Positions 23,818-32,669 of a stretch of DNA of 43,458 bases are shown one piece after another (the first letter of the stretch is position 1; each line of letters starts with the position of its first letter). Both the position numbers and the translations under genes were made by a program. The DNA is from a virus: positions 1-43,458 of IMG/VR virus record IMGVR_UViG_3300009502_000091. The stretch is one strand, 5' to 3'. A model generated the notes under the pieces. The model saw only the letters and a program-made list of their open reading frames with translations. It had not been told where the DNA came from and searched no databases.

Positions 23818-24746
23818 AACGAAAACCAAACGGATATTGGACGTTTGAAAAATGTAAAGAAGAAGCGTTGAAATATTATACGAAAAAAGAATTTCATCAT
23901 AAATCTGGCAGCGCATATGATTCCGCATGTACACATGGATGGCTTGATGAAATACAATCGCATTTAAAAGGAAATAGAAAACCTAATAATTATTGGACTA
24001 AAGAAAAATGTAAAGAAGAAGCGTTAAAATATGAAACTCGAAATGAATTTCAAAGAAATTCAAGAAGTGCATATACAGCATCTCGAAGAAATTTTTGGAT
24101 TGATGAAATATGTATTCATATGAGAGAAAAGGGAACATTACGTAAGAGATATATTTATTCGTTTGAATTTGATGATAATTATGTATATGTTGGATTAACA
24201 TATAACATTGAAATAAGAAAAAATCTTCACATGGGTTTAAATAAAGCATTAACACAAAGCGAAAAATCTCAAGTTTATTGTCATATGAAAAAAACAGGAT
24301 TAATACCAAATTTATTTATATTAACAAAAGAACCTATTGATGAAAATTCTGCTGCTGAAATTGAACGATTATATATTAAATATTATAAAGATAATAAATG
24401 GATTCTTTTGAATAAAATAGTCGGTGGTGGTTTGGGATATGGTGCAAAAAAATGGACAAAGGAAAAGATTAAAGAAGAAGCATTAAAATATAAAAGCAGA
24501 TACGAATTTAAGAAAAAATCAGTTGGAGCATATAATGCCGCAGTTAAACTTAGAATTATGAATGATGTGTGTTTACATATGAATACTAAACCTATAACAC
24601 ATTGGACAAAGGAATTGGCACACGAAGAAGCATTAAAATATGATAATACAACCGATTTTTTAAAATATTCATTAAAAGCATATAGTGCAGCACGAAAATA
24701 TGGATGGCTTAATGAAATTAGAACACATATGAAAATAATAAAATAA
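23814..24746 (+). CDS. GIY-YIG endonuclease with the nuclease between W-EALKY-H repeats
   Basis: 310 residues. Two ~50-residue repeats (YWTFEKCKEEALKY...WLDEIQSHL and YWTKEKCKEEALKY...WIDEICIHM) precede the nuclease at about residues 107-205 (RKRYIYSFEF...YVYVGLTYNIEIRKNLH, catalytic Glu in AAEIERLYI, ending GGGLGYG). Two more repeats follow. The repeats and nuclease match those at 21781, but there the nuclease is N-terminal with five repeats behind it. It starts with an ATGA overlap and its stop abuts the helicase ATG, so it sits seamlessly inside an accessory operon, with no RHH partner. Probably a free-standing homing endonuclease. Confidence 0.82.
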   Translation: MKRKPNGYWTFEKCKEEALKYYTKKEFHHKSGSAYDSACTHGWLDEIQSHLKGNRKPNNYWTKEKCKEEALKYETRNEFQRNSRSAYTASRRNFWIDEICIHMREKGTLRKRYIYSFEFDDNYVYVGLTYNIEIRKNLHMGLNKALTQSEKSQVYCHMKKTGLIPNLFILTKEPIDENSAAEIERLYIKYYKDNKWILLNKIVGGGLGYGAKKWTKEKIKEEALKYKSRYEFKKKSVGAYNAAVKLRIMNDVCLHMNTKPITHWTKELAHEEALKYDNTTDFLKYSLKAYSAARKYGWLNEIRTHMKIIK

Positions 24747-26228
24747 ATGAATCATAAACCAACGTCTGAACAGGAACGTATCTTTATGTTTATAAAGAAA
24801 AGACCTGAAAATGTATTAATTAAAGCCTATGCAGGAACTGGTAAAACATATACTATTGTAGAAGCAGTTAAATTATTACCTAAAGATAAATCAATCATGT
24901 TTCTTGCATTTAATAAACATATCCAAGAGGAACTTAAAACAAAACTTCCAGAATATGTCCGTTGCTACACCACATATGGTTTAGGTACAGCAGCAATTAA
25001 AAGAAAATATGGTGATAGTATTCAATTTGATGAATTTAAAATAGATAAAATCATTCAGAAGAAAGCAAAGGGTTGGAATTTGAATGAAGAATTTGATGGT
25101 GACGAAGAAATATCGATTTATTTAAACCTAGTTAAAAAGTTAGTTAACTTATGTAGGTTAACATTAACTTTAAAGCCAGAATATGTGTCATATATCACAG
25201 ATCGATATGATATCAATATAACTAAGCCAAAAGATATTAAAAGGGTATTTAAGGTCTTAGATGAAGCCACAAACGATAGAAAATCTTTTGATTATACAGA
25301 CATGATTTATCTACCTGCTGTTGATAATTCTATTTGGATGTTTCCACAAGATTATGTTTTTATAGATGAAACACAAGACTTAAATAAATGTCAAATTAGA
25401 ATTGTTGAAAAAATACTTAAAAAGGATAAATTATCAGGTAAATTAACAGGTAGATTAATTTCAGTTGGAGACAAATTTCAAGGTGTTTACGGCTTCAACG
25501 GTTCTGATGAAAAATCATTTGAATGGTTTGAAAAATTTCCAAATACCAAAATATTACCATTAACCGTTTCTTTCAGATGTGCAAAAAATATTATATTAAA
25601 AGCACAAGAAATTGTACTTGATATTAAAGCATTAGACAATGCTCCAGATGGTGTTGTTAGAGAAGGTGATGTTTTAACCGAAGCACAAAGTGGTGATTTT
25701 GTTCTTTGTAGAACAACAATGCCATTAGTTAAATTGTTTTTTGAATTTTTAACACAACATAAAAAAGCAATTATCAAAGGTTCTGATATTGGTGTACATC
25801 TAATTGAATTAATTGGTAAAATTAATAATATTGATAAATTAAGAACGTTTTGGGAACACGAATTAGAATCTTTCAGAAAAGATTTAAAATCAAGCGGTGT
25901 TTTAAACCCAATCGAACATAGTGGATATTCTGCATTGGAAGATAAAGTAACAACATTATTATTTCTTGCCCGTTTATCCAATAGTATTTCTGATTTAAAA
26001 TTAAAAATTAAAACAATATTTACTGATGATATTGAAGGTATTTGTTTAAGTACGATACATAAAATTAAAGGGTTAGAGAGCGATAGAGTATTTATTGTAA
26101 GACCTGATCTAATGCCATTACCTAATACGAGAAGTTGGCAATTTGTACAGGAAAAGAACTTGGAATATGTTGCTATTACTCGTGCCCGTTTAGAATTAAT
26201 ATATGATAAAAATTGGAGTGATGAATGA
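24747..26228 (+). CDS. Superfamily 1 (UvrD/Rep/Dda-like) DNA helicase
   Basis: 493-residue ATP-driven 3'-5'- or 5'-3'-type helicase; direction cannot be read from the sequence. Motifs in order: Q-like TSEQERIF; Walker A AYAGTGKT (27-34); motif Ia LAFNKH; YTTYGLG; Walker B VFIDETQD; motif III GDKFQGVYGFNGS; motif IV VSFRC; motif V CLSTIHKIKGLESDRVF; motif VI EYVAITRARLELI. It lacks a large 2B insertion, so it is compact like T4 Dda or UvsW-class accessory helicases. Likely works in phage replication or recombination. It sits in the second plus-strand accessory block. Confidence 0.92.
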   Translation: MNHKPTSEQERIFMFIKKRPENVLIKAYAGTGKTYTIVEAVKLLPKDKSIMFLAFNKHIQEELKTKLPEYVRCYTTYGLGTAAIKRKYGDSIQFDEFKIDKIIQKKAKGWNLNEEFDGDEEISIYLNLVKKLVNLCRLTLTLKPEYVSYITDRYDINITKPKDIKRVFKVLDEATNDRKSFDYTDMIYLPAVDNSIWMFPQDYVFIDETQDLNKCQIRIVEKILKKDKLSGKLTGRLISVGDKFQGVYGFNGSDEKSFEWFEKFPNTKILPLTVSFRCAKNIILKAQEIVLDIKALDNAPDGVVREGDVLTEAQSGDFVLCRTTMPLVKLFFEFLTQHKKAIIKGSDIGVHLIELIGKINNIDKLRTFWEHELESFRKDLKSSGVLNPIEHSGYSALEDKVTTLLFLARLSNSISDLKLKIKTIFTDDIEGICLSTIHKIKGLESDRVFIVRPDLMPLPNTRSWQFVQEKNLEYVAITRARLELIYDKNWSDE

Positions 26229-26556
26229 CGATATAAATGAAATTGGTGAAATAGAATTTCACGATTTAATAGTAAAAATATATTACGATGAGTATCTTGA
26301 TGATAATGGATGTGCAAACGCTATTTGGAGAATGAGAAATCCAGATAGTTGTTATCAAGGAATTCTATATAAAAATATAACTACAGGTGAAATTACCTAT
26401 CCTGAAGATGCGGTAATTCCAGAACAAACAACAGAAGATAGAGAAATAATACCAATTGCTGTAATAATTGGTAGTAATATATTAACTAATGAAAATATTG
26501 ATAATATAAGAATTCATTTAGAAAATGGATATAAAAGGAGAAATAATATAACATGA
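26221..26556 (+). CDS. Hypothetical protein
   Basis: An 111-residue acidic protein of unknown function from ATG 26221 (overlapping the helicase end). An in-frame ATG at 26203 would add six residues. The first part is a small beta sheet (EIEFHDLIVKIYYDEYLD, AIWRMRNPDSCYQG, TGEITYPEDAV). It ends with an ATGA overlap into the next gene. Part of the helicase operon. Confidence 0.55.
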   Translation: MNDDINEIGEIEFHDLIVKIYYDEYLDDNGCANAIWRMRNPDSCYQGILYKNITTGEITYPEDAVIPEQTTEDREIIPIAVIIGSNILTNENIDNIRIHLENGYKRRNNIT

Positions 26557-26924
26557 AAAAAGAAAAAACAATTGAAGAACTCGAACAAGATTTAAAAGAA
26601 TTAAGAGAAAATAATCAATGGGCTTCAACCCACTATGGTAGTGAACTCTGTGTTGGCGATATGATTCGTCAAGAAATAGAACTAGAAGATCAAATATTTG
26701 ATCTTAATTATAGAAATGGAATAATAAAACGATGGGAAGAATCTGGTATATTAGATGGATTAAATAATGATTTTGATGATAATATATCATTAGTATTAGG
26801 CTTTGATAAAGCAAAAATGGATGTAATTTCATCAGCATCTACATTCATTTTTAATGAAACAAAACAACCCAAAGTAAGATTAAATCAACCATTTATAAAT
26901 GAAATGAAGAAAAATTTAAAATAA
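26553..26924 (+). CDS. Hypothetical protein
   Basis: A 123-residue acidic protein with an N-terminal coiled-coil-like helix (KTIEELEQDLKELREN), then WASTHYGSELCVGDMIRQEIELEDQI and a C-terminal part. No recognised domain. Start overlaps the previous gene by 4 bases; a GGAG-type ribosome site (aaaaGGAGaaa) is present just upstream. Confidence 0.6.
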   Translation: MKKEKTIEELEQDLKELRENNQWASTHYGSELCVGDMIRQEIELEDQIFDLNYRNGIIKRWEESGILDGLNNDFDDNISLVLGFDKAKMDVISSASTFIFNETKQPKVRLNQPFINEMKKNLK

Positions 26925-26927
26925 ATA

Positions 26928-27113
26928 ATGATGAAAAGTAAATTTAAAAAAGACGTAAAATATAAAGCCAAAGCAACGATTTTTTCACCATATGGCATTA
27001 TAGAGGAAGGAACAATATTTACAGGTAAAGAATGGCAAGAAATATTGGTTTATGAGGTTGGCAATGACTTTAAAGCATTATTTGAAATTATTGAAGACAA
27101 AAATTTCAAATAG
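26928..27113 (+). CDS. Small hypothetical protein
   Basis: A 61-residue protein beginning at one of two adjacent ATGs. Predicted as a small beta barrel (KYKAKATIFSPYGIIEEGTIFTG split over strands, then WQEILVYEVGNDFKALFEII), possibly OB- or SH3-like. It lies 3 bases after the previous gene and 5 before the next. Function unknown. Confidence 0.55.
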   Translation: MMKSKFKKDVKYKAKATIFSPYGIIEEGTIFTGKEWQEILVYEVGNDFKALFEIIEDKNFK

Positions 27114-27118
27114 AAATT

Positions 27119-27424
27119 ATGAAATGGACTGTTAATATAGAAGGAAAGAATAATCAACGAATATTGGTAAAATTTGAACCCTTAACAGAATCAATTAAAT
27201 TCGTTGGTCAATATAAACCACATGATAAAGAATGGGTTGATTTTGCAGTAGGTACACACTCAATGGATGTAAATCTTGAAGATATTGTAACATTAATAGA
27301 AGAAACATATGATACAATGAAAATAAGGTTAGAAGCCTATAATAATATATCGGAAGGATTTAAACATATTAAAACCATTGAAATTAAAGAAGATAGTGAT
27401 GATATAGAAAGTGATGATATTTAA
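27119..27424 (+). CDS. Hypothetical protein
   Basis: A 101-residue protein: beta-rich start (MKWTVNIEGKNNQRILVKFE), a WVDFAVGTHSMDVNLEDIVTL segment, a helix, and an acidic Ser/Asp tail (EDSDDIESDDI). Last gene of the plus-strand helicase block, and convergent with the GIY-YIG gene at 27432 with a 7-base gap. No terminator hairpin is seen at that junction. Function unknown. Confidence 0.6.
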   Translation: MKWTVNIEGKNNQRILVKFEPLTESIKFVGQYKPHDKEWVDFAVGTHSMDVNLEDIVTLIEETYDTMKIRLEAYNNISEGFKHIKTIEIKEDSDDIESDDI

Positions 27425-27431
27425 TTAATGA

Positions 27432-28460
27432 TCATTTAAAAATAAAAAAATCATAATACCAAGGCATTCCCGTTTTCATTTCAATTTGTTTTCTTTTAAA
27501 TTTTGATTCAATTTTAAAATCAGGATATGTACTAATAATATGTGTGGTTAATGCACCAGATTTATTGATAACATCGGAAAATTGTTTTTCTGTTTTTTTG
27601 CATACGGCAAAATTAAAATTTTTTATATTAAAATCGTCAGTTTTTGGTTCTTCTTTTTGTTTAATATACTTATTTAATGTTGAAAAATAAATAAAATATT
27701 TTTTAGATAAACTTCTTATTGAAACATTATTATTTAAATATTCATTGTATATATTTAAAAGTTCTTCTTCTGTAAATTCGGTTAATTCTTTATAGTTTAT
27801 TTGTTTATATTTATTAATATTACTAGATAAAAAATCGTCCTCATAACACCAATAAGAATAATCTTTATTTTTTGAATATCCTAAACATTTTCTTAATAAT
27901 TGTTGATATGATAAACCATCACTATTAGTTCTACCAGCATCTGCTAATGATTTATATGTTTCTAAAATAATATTCTTTTCTTTATCTATTTTTAAAACAA
28001 CTTTAGAAATTTTAAGATTTCTTTTATTTACCCAACCATCGTTTTGTTTTCTTCCTTTTCTTTGATCTGATAATTTCTTTTTAGTTTCTGGACTTGCAAG
28101 AGAATTTTTACCGCCAGATTCAATATTATATCCGAAATTTCTATTATTTGATTTATATAAATTTATATAAACAATTTCTTTATTATTCAGTTCAATTATA
28201 TTGTTGGCTGAATCGATGATGCTAAATTCAAAATTTTCTAAACCATACCTATTTATTGCATTATAAAGAACACAGTTTTTCTTGTTTATTACATTTTGGA
28301 TATGTTCTGATATTCGATCTCTAACTCTAATACTTTGTCCTATATATCGTTTACCATTTATTTTGTTAATAAATAAATAAATATGTCCAAACTCTTTTAA
28401 TGTTATATCATTTAATATATTGATTTCAATATCATGATTTCTTAATTTTAATGTGTTCAT
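27432..28460 (-). CDS. GIY-YIG homing endonuclease
   Basis: 342 residues with a ~23-residue extension before the nuclease. Nuclease about 24-115: HIYLFINKINGKRYIGQS (variant GIY-YIG), Arg in VRDRISEHI, Glu in NNKEIVYINLY, ending YNIESGGKNS. A NUMOD3-like motif follows (SPETKKKLSDQRKGRKQ), then a NUMOD1-like segment (KIDKEKNIILETYKSLADAG ... LRKCLGYSKNKDYSYW) and a C-terminal helix-turn-helix-like stretch (NNVSIRSLSKKYFIYFSTLNKYI). The last ~80 residues are of unknown type. Start overlaps the stop of the upstream GIY-YIG gene by 4 bases. Confidence 0.85.
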   Translation of the reverse strand: MNTLKLRNHDIEINILNDITLKEFGHIYLFINKINGKRYIGQSIRVRDRISEHIQNVINKKNCVLYNAINRYGLENFEFSIIDSANNIIELNNKEIVYINLYKSNNRNFGYNIESGGKNSLASPETKKKLSDQRKGRKQNDGWVNKRNLKISKVVLKIDKEKNIILETYKSLADAGRTNSDGLSYQQLLRKCLGYSKNKDYSYWCYEDDFLSSNINKYKQINYKELTEFTEEELLNIYNEYLNNNVSIRSLSKKYFIYFSTLNKYIKQKEEPKTDDFNIKNFNFAVCKKTEKQFSDVINKSGALTTHIISTYPDFKIESKFKRKQIEMKTGMPWYYDFFIFK

Positions 28461-29200
28461 TGCTTATTATATGTCCAAAGAATTCCGTTAATTATTTTAT
28501 CATTACAACACCACCTACTTATTGTAGATTGATGTACATTCTGAAACTTACTGGCTTCAACTGTTGATTCAAAAATGTTAATTATTTCTTTTGTAATTGA
28601 ATTTAAACTATATACCTTTTTATTTAAGATTTCTTTTTGTAATTGAGAAAAACCTTGATCAGATTTAGTCTGGCTTATTTTTTTTCGTGTTTTTTCATCA
28701 CGTGTTTTACCTTGCCAATATTTTGGAGAAATTTTACTTAAATATTTTTTTTCTTCTTCAGTTTTTTCTTTACCATATTTTTTGGCTTCGATACTTCCAG
28801 CACTAGCAATTCTATTATTAATCCATTCTTTGCTTTGTTTTATGCCTTTATGTGCTTCTGACATTTTAGTTAATGTTTCTGTACATGGAATTGAATTTTT
28901 ACCACCCGATTCTATATTATATCCGTATTTTCTATCATTTGATTTATATATGTCAATATAGTAAATTTCTTTTTCATTTAATTCTTCAATAGTTTTTGCT
29001 TTGTCAATTATAATAAATTCAAAATTTTCCCATCCATATTTATTAAATGCTTTTAATAAATATGGATTGTTTAATTTATTAGATTTCATATCACGCTTAT
29101 ATTCATTAATTCTTTCATTTAATGATCTTATGGTTTGCCCAATATAAATTTTATTATTTATTTTATTTAACAATTTATAAATTATTCCAAATTCTTTCAT
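28457..29200 (-). CDS. GIY-YIG homing endonuclease, tandem with its paralogue
   Basis: 247 residues. Nuclease about 4-95: GIIYKLLNKINNKIYIGQT, Arg in LNERINEY, Glu in LNEKEIYYIDIY, then YNIESGGKNS, a block nearly identical to the one in the downstream paralogue. NUMOD3-like motifs (TETLTKMSEAHKGIKQ; KISPKYWQGKTRDEKTRKKI) and a C-terminal NUMOD1 (NSITKEIINIFESTVEASKF ... STISRWCCNDKIINGILWTY). It starts 37 bases beyond the capsid gene terminator, so expression would need read-through or a promoter that I cannot identify. Confidence 0.87.
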   Translation of the reverse strand: MKEFGIIYKLLNKINNKIYIGQTIRSLNERINEYKRDMKSNKLNNPYLLKAFNKYGWENFEFIIIDKAKTIEELNEKEIYYIDIYKSNDRKYGYNIESGGKNSIPCTETLTKMSEAHKGIKQSKEWINNRIASAGSIEAKKYGKEKTEEEKKYLSKISPKYWQGKTRDEKTRKKISQTKSDQGFSQLQKEILNKKVYSLNSITKEIINIFESTVEASKFQNVHQSTISRWCCNDKIINGILWTYNKQ

Positions 29201-29236
29201 ATGCTTTATATGTTAATATGCAATATACAATATTAT

Positions 29237-29267
29237 AAAAAGGCTTGCATAATTGCAAGCCTTTTTT
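29237..29267. terminator. Strong factor-independent terminator after the major capsid gene
   Basis: Perfect 13-bp stem AAAAAGGCTTGCA / TGCAAGCCTTTTT with a TAAT loop, 21 bases beyond the capsid stop codon. The flanking A-run and T-run allow function on both strands. Confidence 0.9.
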
Positions 29268-29287
29268 ATTTATCTATTCAGTTAATT

Positions 29288-30967
29288 TTACTGTAAGTCA
29301 CCAATTCCGAATGTCTGTAAACCATCACAGAAGATACGACCATAATAACGGTTAAGTACCATCTTTTTTGCATACCTCGTCATGATTCCACGAATGGGTG
29401 TGAAATCAAACGGATTATACATCACGGGGGTCAACTGCATCGGAACGTAGGGAGCGTAAATATACCCAGTTTCCAGAATACTTGTTCCTTTATGTCCGAT
29501 CAAAACGGTATTAGCAGGTGAATAAGGATCACGGAACACTAAATAACGTCCAGATAAAGTACCGATTTTTTCGATACCCATGTTATATTTATCTTGCTCT
29601 GGAGAAGCATTACTAACATGGAAATACTCCAAGTCATCGAATACTGCTGATACTTCAGGAGACACAACAACCCAAGAAGCACCACCACGAAGTGTTGATT
29701 TATGAATTTGGGCTGAAATCTGGTTGATCTTTGTGATCAAAGTCTGATTCCAGTCTTTTTGTGTGCCATAATAAGTATTGGCTGTTCTACGAAGACCATT
29801 ATAGTCCCAACGAGCAGTCCAAGCAGCACCTCTACGTAAGTCACGTAAGATTTCACGGTCAATTTCAGCAGCCATTTGTTCTGATAACAAAGCAGTTAGT
29901 TCTGCTTCAGCATCAATATTATGGAAGGCTGATACGTCTTGTGCAAGTTCAGGAGTCCACATTGCTCTCATTTTACGAGTTTCAACAGAAACAGTTACTT
30001 GATCCAATTGGAAGGTAACTTCTGCCATTCTTGAATCTTCTTCAAGATCAGAATAGCTTCTGTATTCATAGTAGAAAGCAGGAGTTGTAGATGCGCTTAA
30101 AGGTTTATAACCATTAGTTCCAGCATATTGAATATCAACAATTAATACAATATCACCTTGTTTGTTAACAATTGCCTGTCCGTATTTCTGAACTTTCACA
30201 TTAAAAGGCAGTGAAGTACCAGCAACAAGGTCACCTTCTGAGAATCCAACAGGTGCAACAAAGTTAGCATTTGAAGTAATTTTTAAACTAGCAAGGAATG
30301 ATTCAGTATCCATTTGAACACCAGCCGGTCCTACTAATTTTCCAGAATCGCTTACCAAGAAGCCATGAATGACAACTTGAACGAATTTATCACCATAAAC
30401 ATATGTACTACCAGTAGTTGTACCAGTATGAACATACATATCGCCTTTTGAACGATCAAATAATGATGAACCTTCTTGAGCATATTCGGTTGCATAGAAT
30501 GCATCATATAAAGAACGAGTTTCGAACTGTGTTCTTTCGTCAGATGCTTTACTTGCAGCATTTCCATAAGCACCGTTAGGTGAAGTATGTTCGTTACCCG
30601 GAGTCAAAGTATTGCTACCATCCAGAACTCTAACACTTGCTTTAGGATTGATGTAGTACAGTTTACCAATAGGTAAGTTAAGTGCCTGTACGGACACGAT
30701 ATCATTTGCCAATAATTTGGCAAATACCCTACGAATGACAGGAAACGCAACCGTCTCAAACTGTCCACTATTTGACGAATCGGAAGATTCGTTGATCATG
30801 TGAGATAACTGATTTTCGAACAACTGTGCGCAGTTTTCTTTTACGTTACCTTCTAATCCCTCTAACAAACCGATTTTTTCCCAACGGTTTGTGGTAATTT
30901 CTCTTTGTTCACGAAGTTGTTTCAAACCAATGTTGCCAACTTCAGCACTTTCCATTAAAAATCCCAT
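29288..30967 (-). CDS. Major capsid protein precursor (T4 gp23-like)
   Basis: 559-residue capsid subunit. The layout is gp23-like: an N-terminal helical propeptide (NRWEKIGLLEGLEG, LFENQLSHMINE), then GQFETVAFPVIRRVFAKLLANDIVSVQ, where T4 gp23 has VMGMVRRAIPNLIAFDICGVQ. Downstream come LPIGKLYYI and the late QDVSAFHNIDAEAEL, EIDREILRDL, GASWVVVSPEVSAVFD and MTRYAKKMVLNRYYGRI blocks. A gp21 cleavage site of the (L/I)xE type ends at Glu60 (INE before SSDS), comparable with the T4 cut after Glu65. No promoter-like motif lies between it and the scaffold gene 26 bases upstream, so both share a transcript. Codon use is less AT-biased than in neighbours, as expected for a highly expressed gene. Confidence 0.95.
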   Translation of the reverse strand: MGFLMESAEVGNIGLKQLREQREITTNRWEKIGLLEGLEGNVKENCAQLFENQLSHMINESSDSSNSGQFETVAFPVIRRVFAKLLANDIVSVQALNLPIGKLYYINPKASVRVLDGSNTLTPGNEHTSPNGAYGNAASKASDERTQFETRSLYDAFYATEYAQEGSSLFDRSKGDMYVHTGTTTGSTYVYGDKFVQVVIHGFLVSDSGKLVGPAGVQMDTESFLASLKITSNANFVAPVGFSEGDLVAGTSLPFNVKVQKYGQAIVNKQGDIVLIVDIQYAGTNGYKPLSASTTPAFYYEYRSYSDLEEDSRMAEVTFQLDQVTVSVETRKMRAMWTPELAQDVSAFHNIDAEAELTALLSEQMAAEIDREILRDLRRGAAWTARWDYNGLRRTANTYYGTQKDWNQTLITKINQISAQIHKSTLRGGASWVVVSPEVSAVFDDLEYFHVSNASPEQDKYNMGIEKIGTLSGRYLVFRDPYSPANTVLIGHKGTSILETGYIYAPYVPMQLTPVMYNPFDFTPIRGIMTRYAKKMVLNRYYGRIFCDGLQTFGIGDLQ

Positions 30968-30993
30968 TTTATTAAATTTTTATTTTTATTAAA

Positions 30994-32562
30994 TTATTTT
31001 TTACCTCTATTTTCCACGTAATTGATTAACCTTTTCATATTTTGAATATGTTTATCATTTGCGTATGCTGTTTTTTCAACAACTTCATCAAGTCTCTGTT
31101 TAGAAGAAGGTTGTATCGAGGTAGATACTTTTTTCTCTAAACTTTCTGAGATTGTTTTTTTACTTTCTTTCATTTCTGTTAAGAAGGTTTTATATTTATC
31201 TTGAGACTCGGAAATACTATTAACTTTTTTAAATTCGTTAATAATCTTAATTTTATCGTCATGAGTCAAGGCTAAACTTTCATTTACCAATAAATTATTA
31301 ACATGTGCTAAATTGGTATTGAAAACTGCCATTTCTTTCAATTGATTGCGATACTTTTCTAATGCAGTTTTATAATTTTCAATTAAAGTACTTGCAGATT
31401 GTTTGTATTTTTTGGTTTCATTTAATTTTTTTGTCAATTTTTTATTTTCCCCAATTAAACTACCCATTTTTACATCAGATTCGTTAAATTTACTAAAACG
31501 TCTTCTGCTTTGTTCGCCAGTACTTAAATATTCAGGGCGTGGATTAAGACTTGACTTAACAGTACCTGCTGAATGAGAAACACCATGTGCTTCTTGCACG
31601 GTTTCTTCTTCAGGTTGATAATTTTCTTCTTCGGGTCGATAACTTTCTTCTTCAGGAGCACTACCCAAAATTGAATTAATATCTTCGTCAGTAATTCCAC
31701 TTTCTTCTTCAGGTTGATAACCTTCTTCTTCTTCTTCAGGTTGATAACCTTCTTCTTCTTCTGCACCAGAACCACCCATAGTTTTAATCATTTCATCGAT
31801 GTCTTTTCTCATACTAACTAGTTTAGAGAATGCATCACCACCTTGGTGAATTGGTGAACCAAGTTTACCACCAAGTTGAGGACGAGGATAAGTTCCTTTA
31901 TCATCAAATTCTTCCATTTTTGATATTTCATCATCAATTTCATTCATTGTAATAATTTCATCATTATCATCAGCACCATCGATTGCAGAACCAACACTAC
32001 TTGTATCAAGTTCTGATATGTCAAATTCTTCTTTAAGATTTGAAATTGGCTGTTGTTTTTTACCGACATTAGAATTAAACGCAATACCTTTAGCAGAACC
32101 CTTTTCTTTGTTAGGAGTATCACTTTCGATATCACCAACAAAACTTTTATCACGTTCTTCTTCAATTTTTTGTGAATTCTTTTTATGGGTAAAAGGATCA
32201 CTTTTTCCAACAGTATTAGTAATTTTTACATCTTCTTCCACACTTTTAGGTTTTTGTTCAAAGGGTTTCCCTTTACCAACTGTGTTTGTAACCTTTACGG
32301 TTTCTTTTACTTGATTGTTCATATCAGATTCTTTTTTAGATTTATTCTCATCTGATTCCTCAGATTCTTCTGCATCGTCTATTTTTTTATAAGACTCTTT
32401 TGCTTTTTTATTTTTATTTATTTCTTCTTTTAATAACAGGTTAAAGTTTTCTGGATATTCTTCTGCAAGTCTTTTTTTTGCATTAATTTCCGCAGCATCC
32501 CTAATTGTTTTAAAATCAGTTATGGCTTCTTTAACTATCGATGATTTATTATCGTCTTTCAT
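30994..32562 (-). CDS. Prohead core scaffolding protein (T4 gp22-like)
   Basis: 522 residues, highly charged and helical, without a globular enzyme domain. The long coiled-coil C-terminal third (LIGENKKLTKKLNETKKYKQ ... LIENYKTALEKYRNQLKEMA) and its place between prohead protease and capsid genes identify it as the assembly core protein. It is longer than T4 gp22 (269) because of a Glu-rich middle with imperfect repeats: two copies of EEEGYQPEEE, then SYRPEEE and NYQPEEE (about residues 268-325), and two copies of VK(V/I)TNTVGK (near 89-125). Several (L/I)xE sites fit its expected digestion by gp21 during head maturation. A promoter-like motif lies 37 nt upstream. Confidence 0.82.
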   Translation of the reverse strand: MKDDNKSSIVKEAITDFKTIRDAAEINAKKRLAEEYPENFNLLLKEEINKNKKAKESYKKIDDAEESEESDENKSKKESDMNNQVKETVKVTNTVGKGKPFEQKPKSVEEDVKITNTVGKSDPFTHKKNSQKIEEERDKSFVGDIESDTPNKEKGSAKGIAFNSNVGKKQQPISNLKEEFDISELDTSSVGSAIDGADDNDEIITMNEIDDEISKMEEFDDKGTYPRPQLGGKLGSPIHQGGDAFSKLVSMRKDIDEMIKTMGGSGAEEEEGYQPEEEEEGYQPEEESGITDEDINSILGSAPEEESYRPEEENYQPEEETVQEAHGVSHSAGTVKSSLNPRPEYLSTGEQSRRRFSKFNESDVKMGSLIGENKKLTKKLNETKKYKQSASTLIENYKTALEKYRNQLKEMAVFNTNLAHVNNLLVNESLALTHDDKIKIINEFKKVNSISESQDKYKTFLTEMKESKKTISESLEKKVSTSIQPSSKQRLDEVVEKTAYANDKHIQNMKRLINYVENRGKK

Positions 32563-32599
32563 TTTTTATAAAATATGGTATTCTATACTATAATTTTTC

Positions 32600-32609
32600 T
32601 ATAAATACG
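32600..32609 (-). promoter_or_regulatory. Late-promoter-like motif before scaffold and capsid genes
   Basis: CGTATTTATA on the minus strand, 37 nt before the scaffold ATG at 32562. It probably serves both scaffold and capsid. Confidence 0.45.
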
Positions 32610-32669
32610 TGATTAATATAAAAAAGTATCAAATATTTATTAATTTCTTGTTTTTATTAATAATTTTTA

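Noticed and set aside
25487-26317. 276-codon frame antisense to the helicase
   Set aside because: The helicase has all SF1 motifs in order; the antisense frame has Ser/Leu/Phe-rich composition typical of shadow frames.
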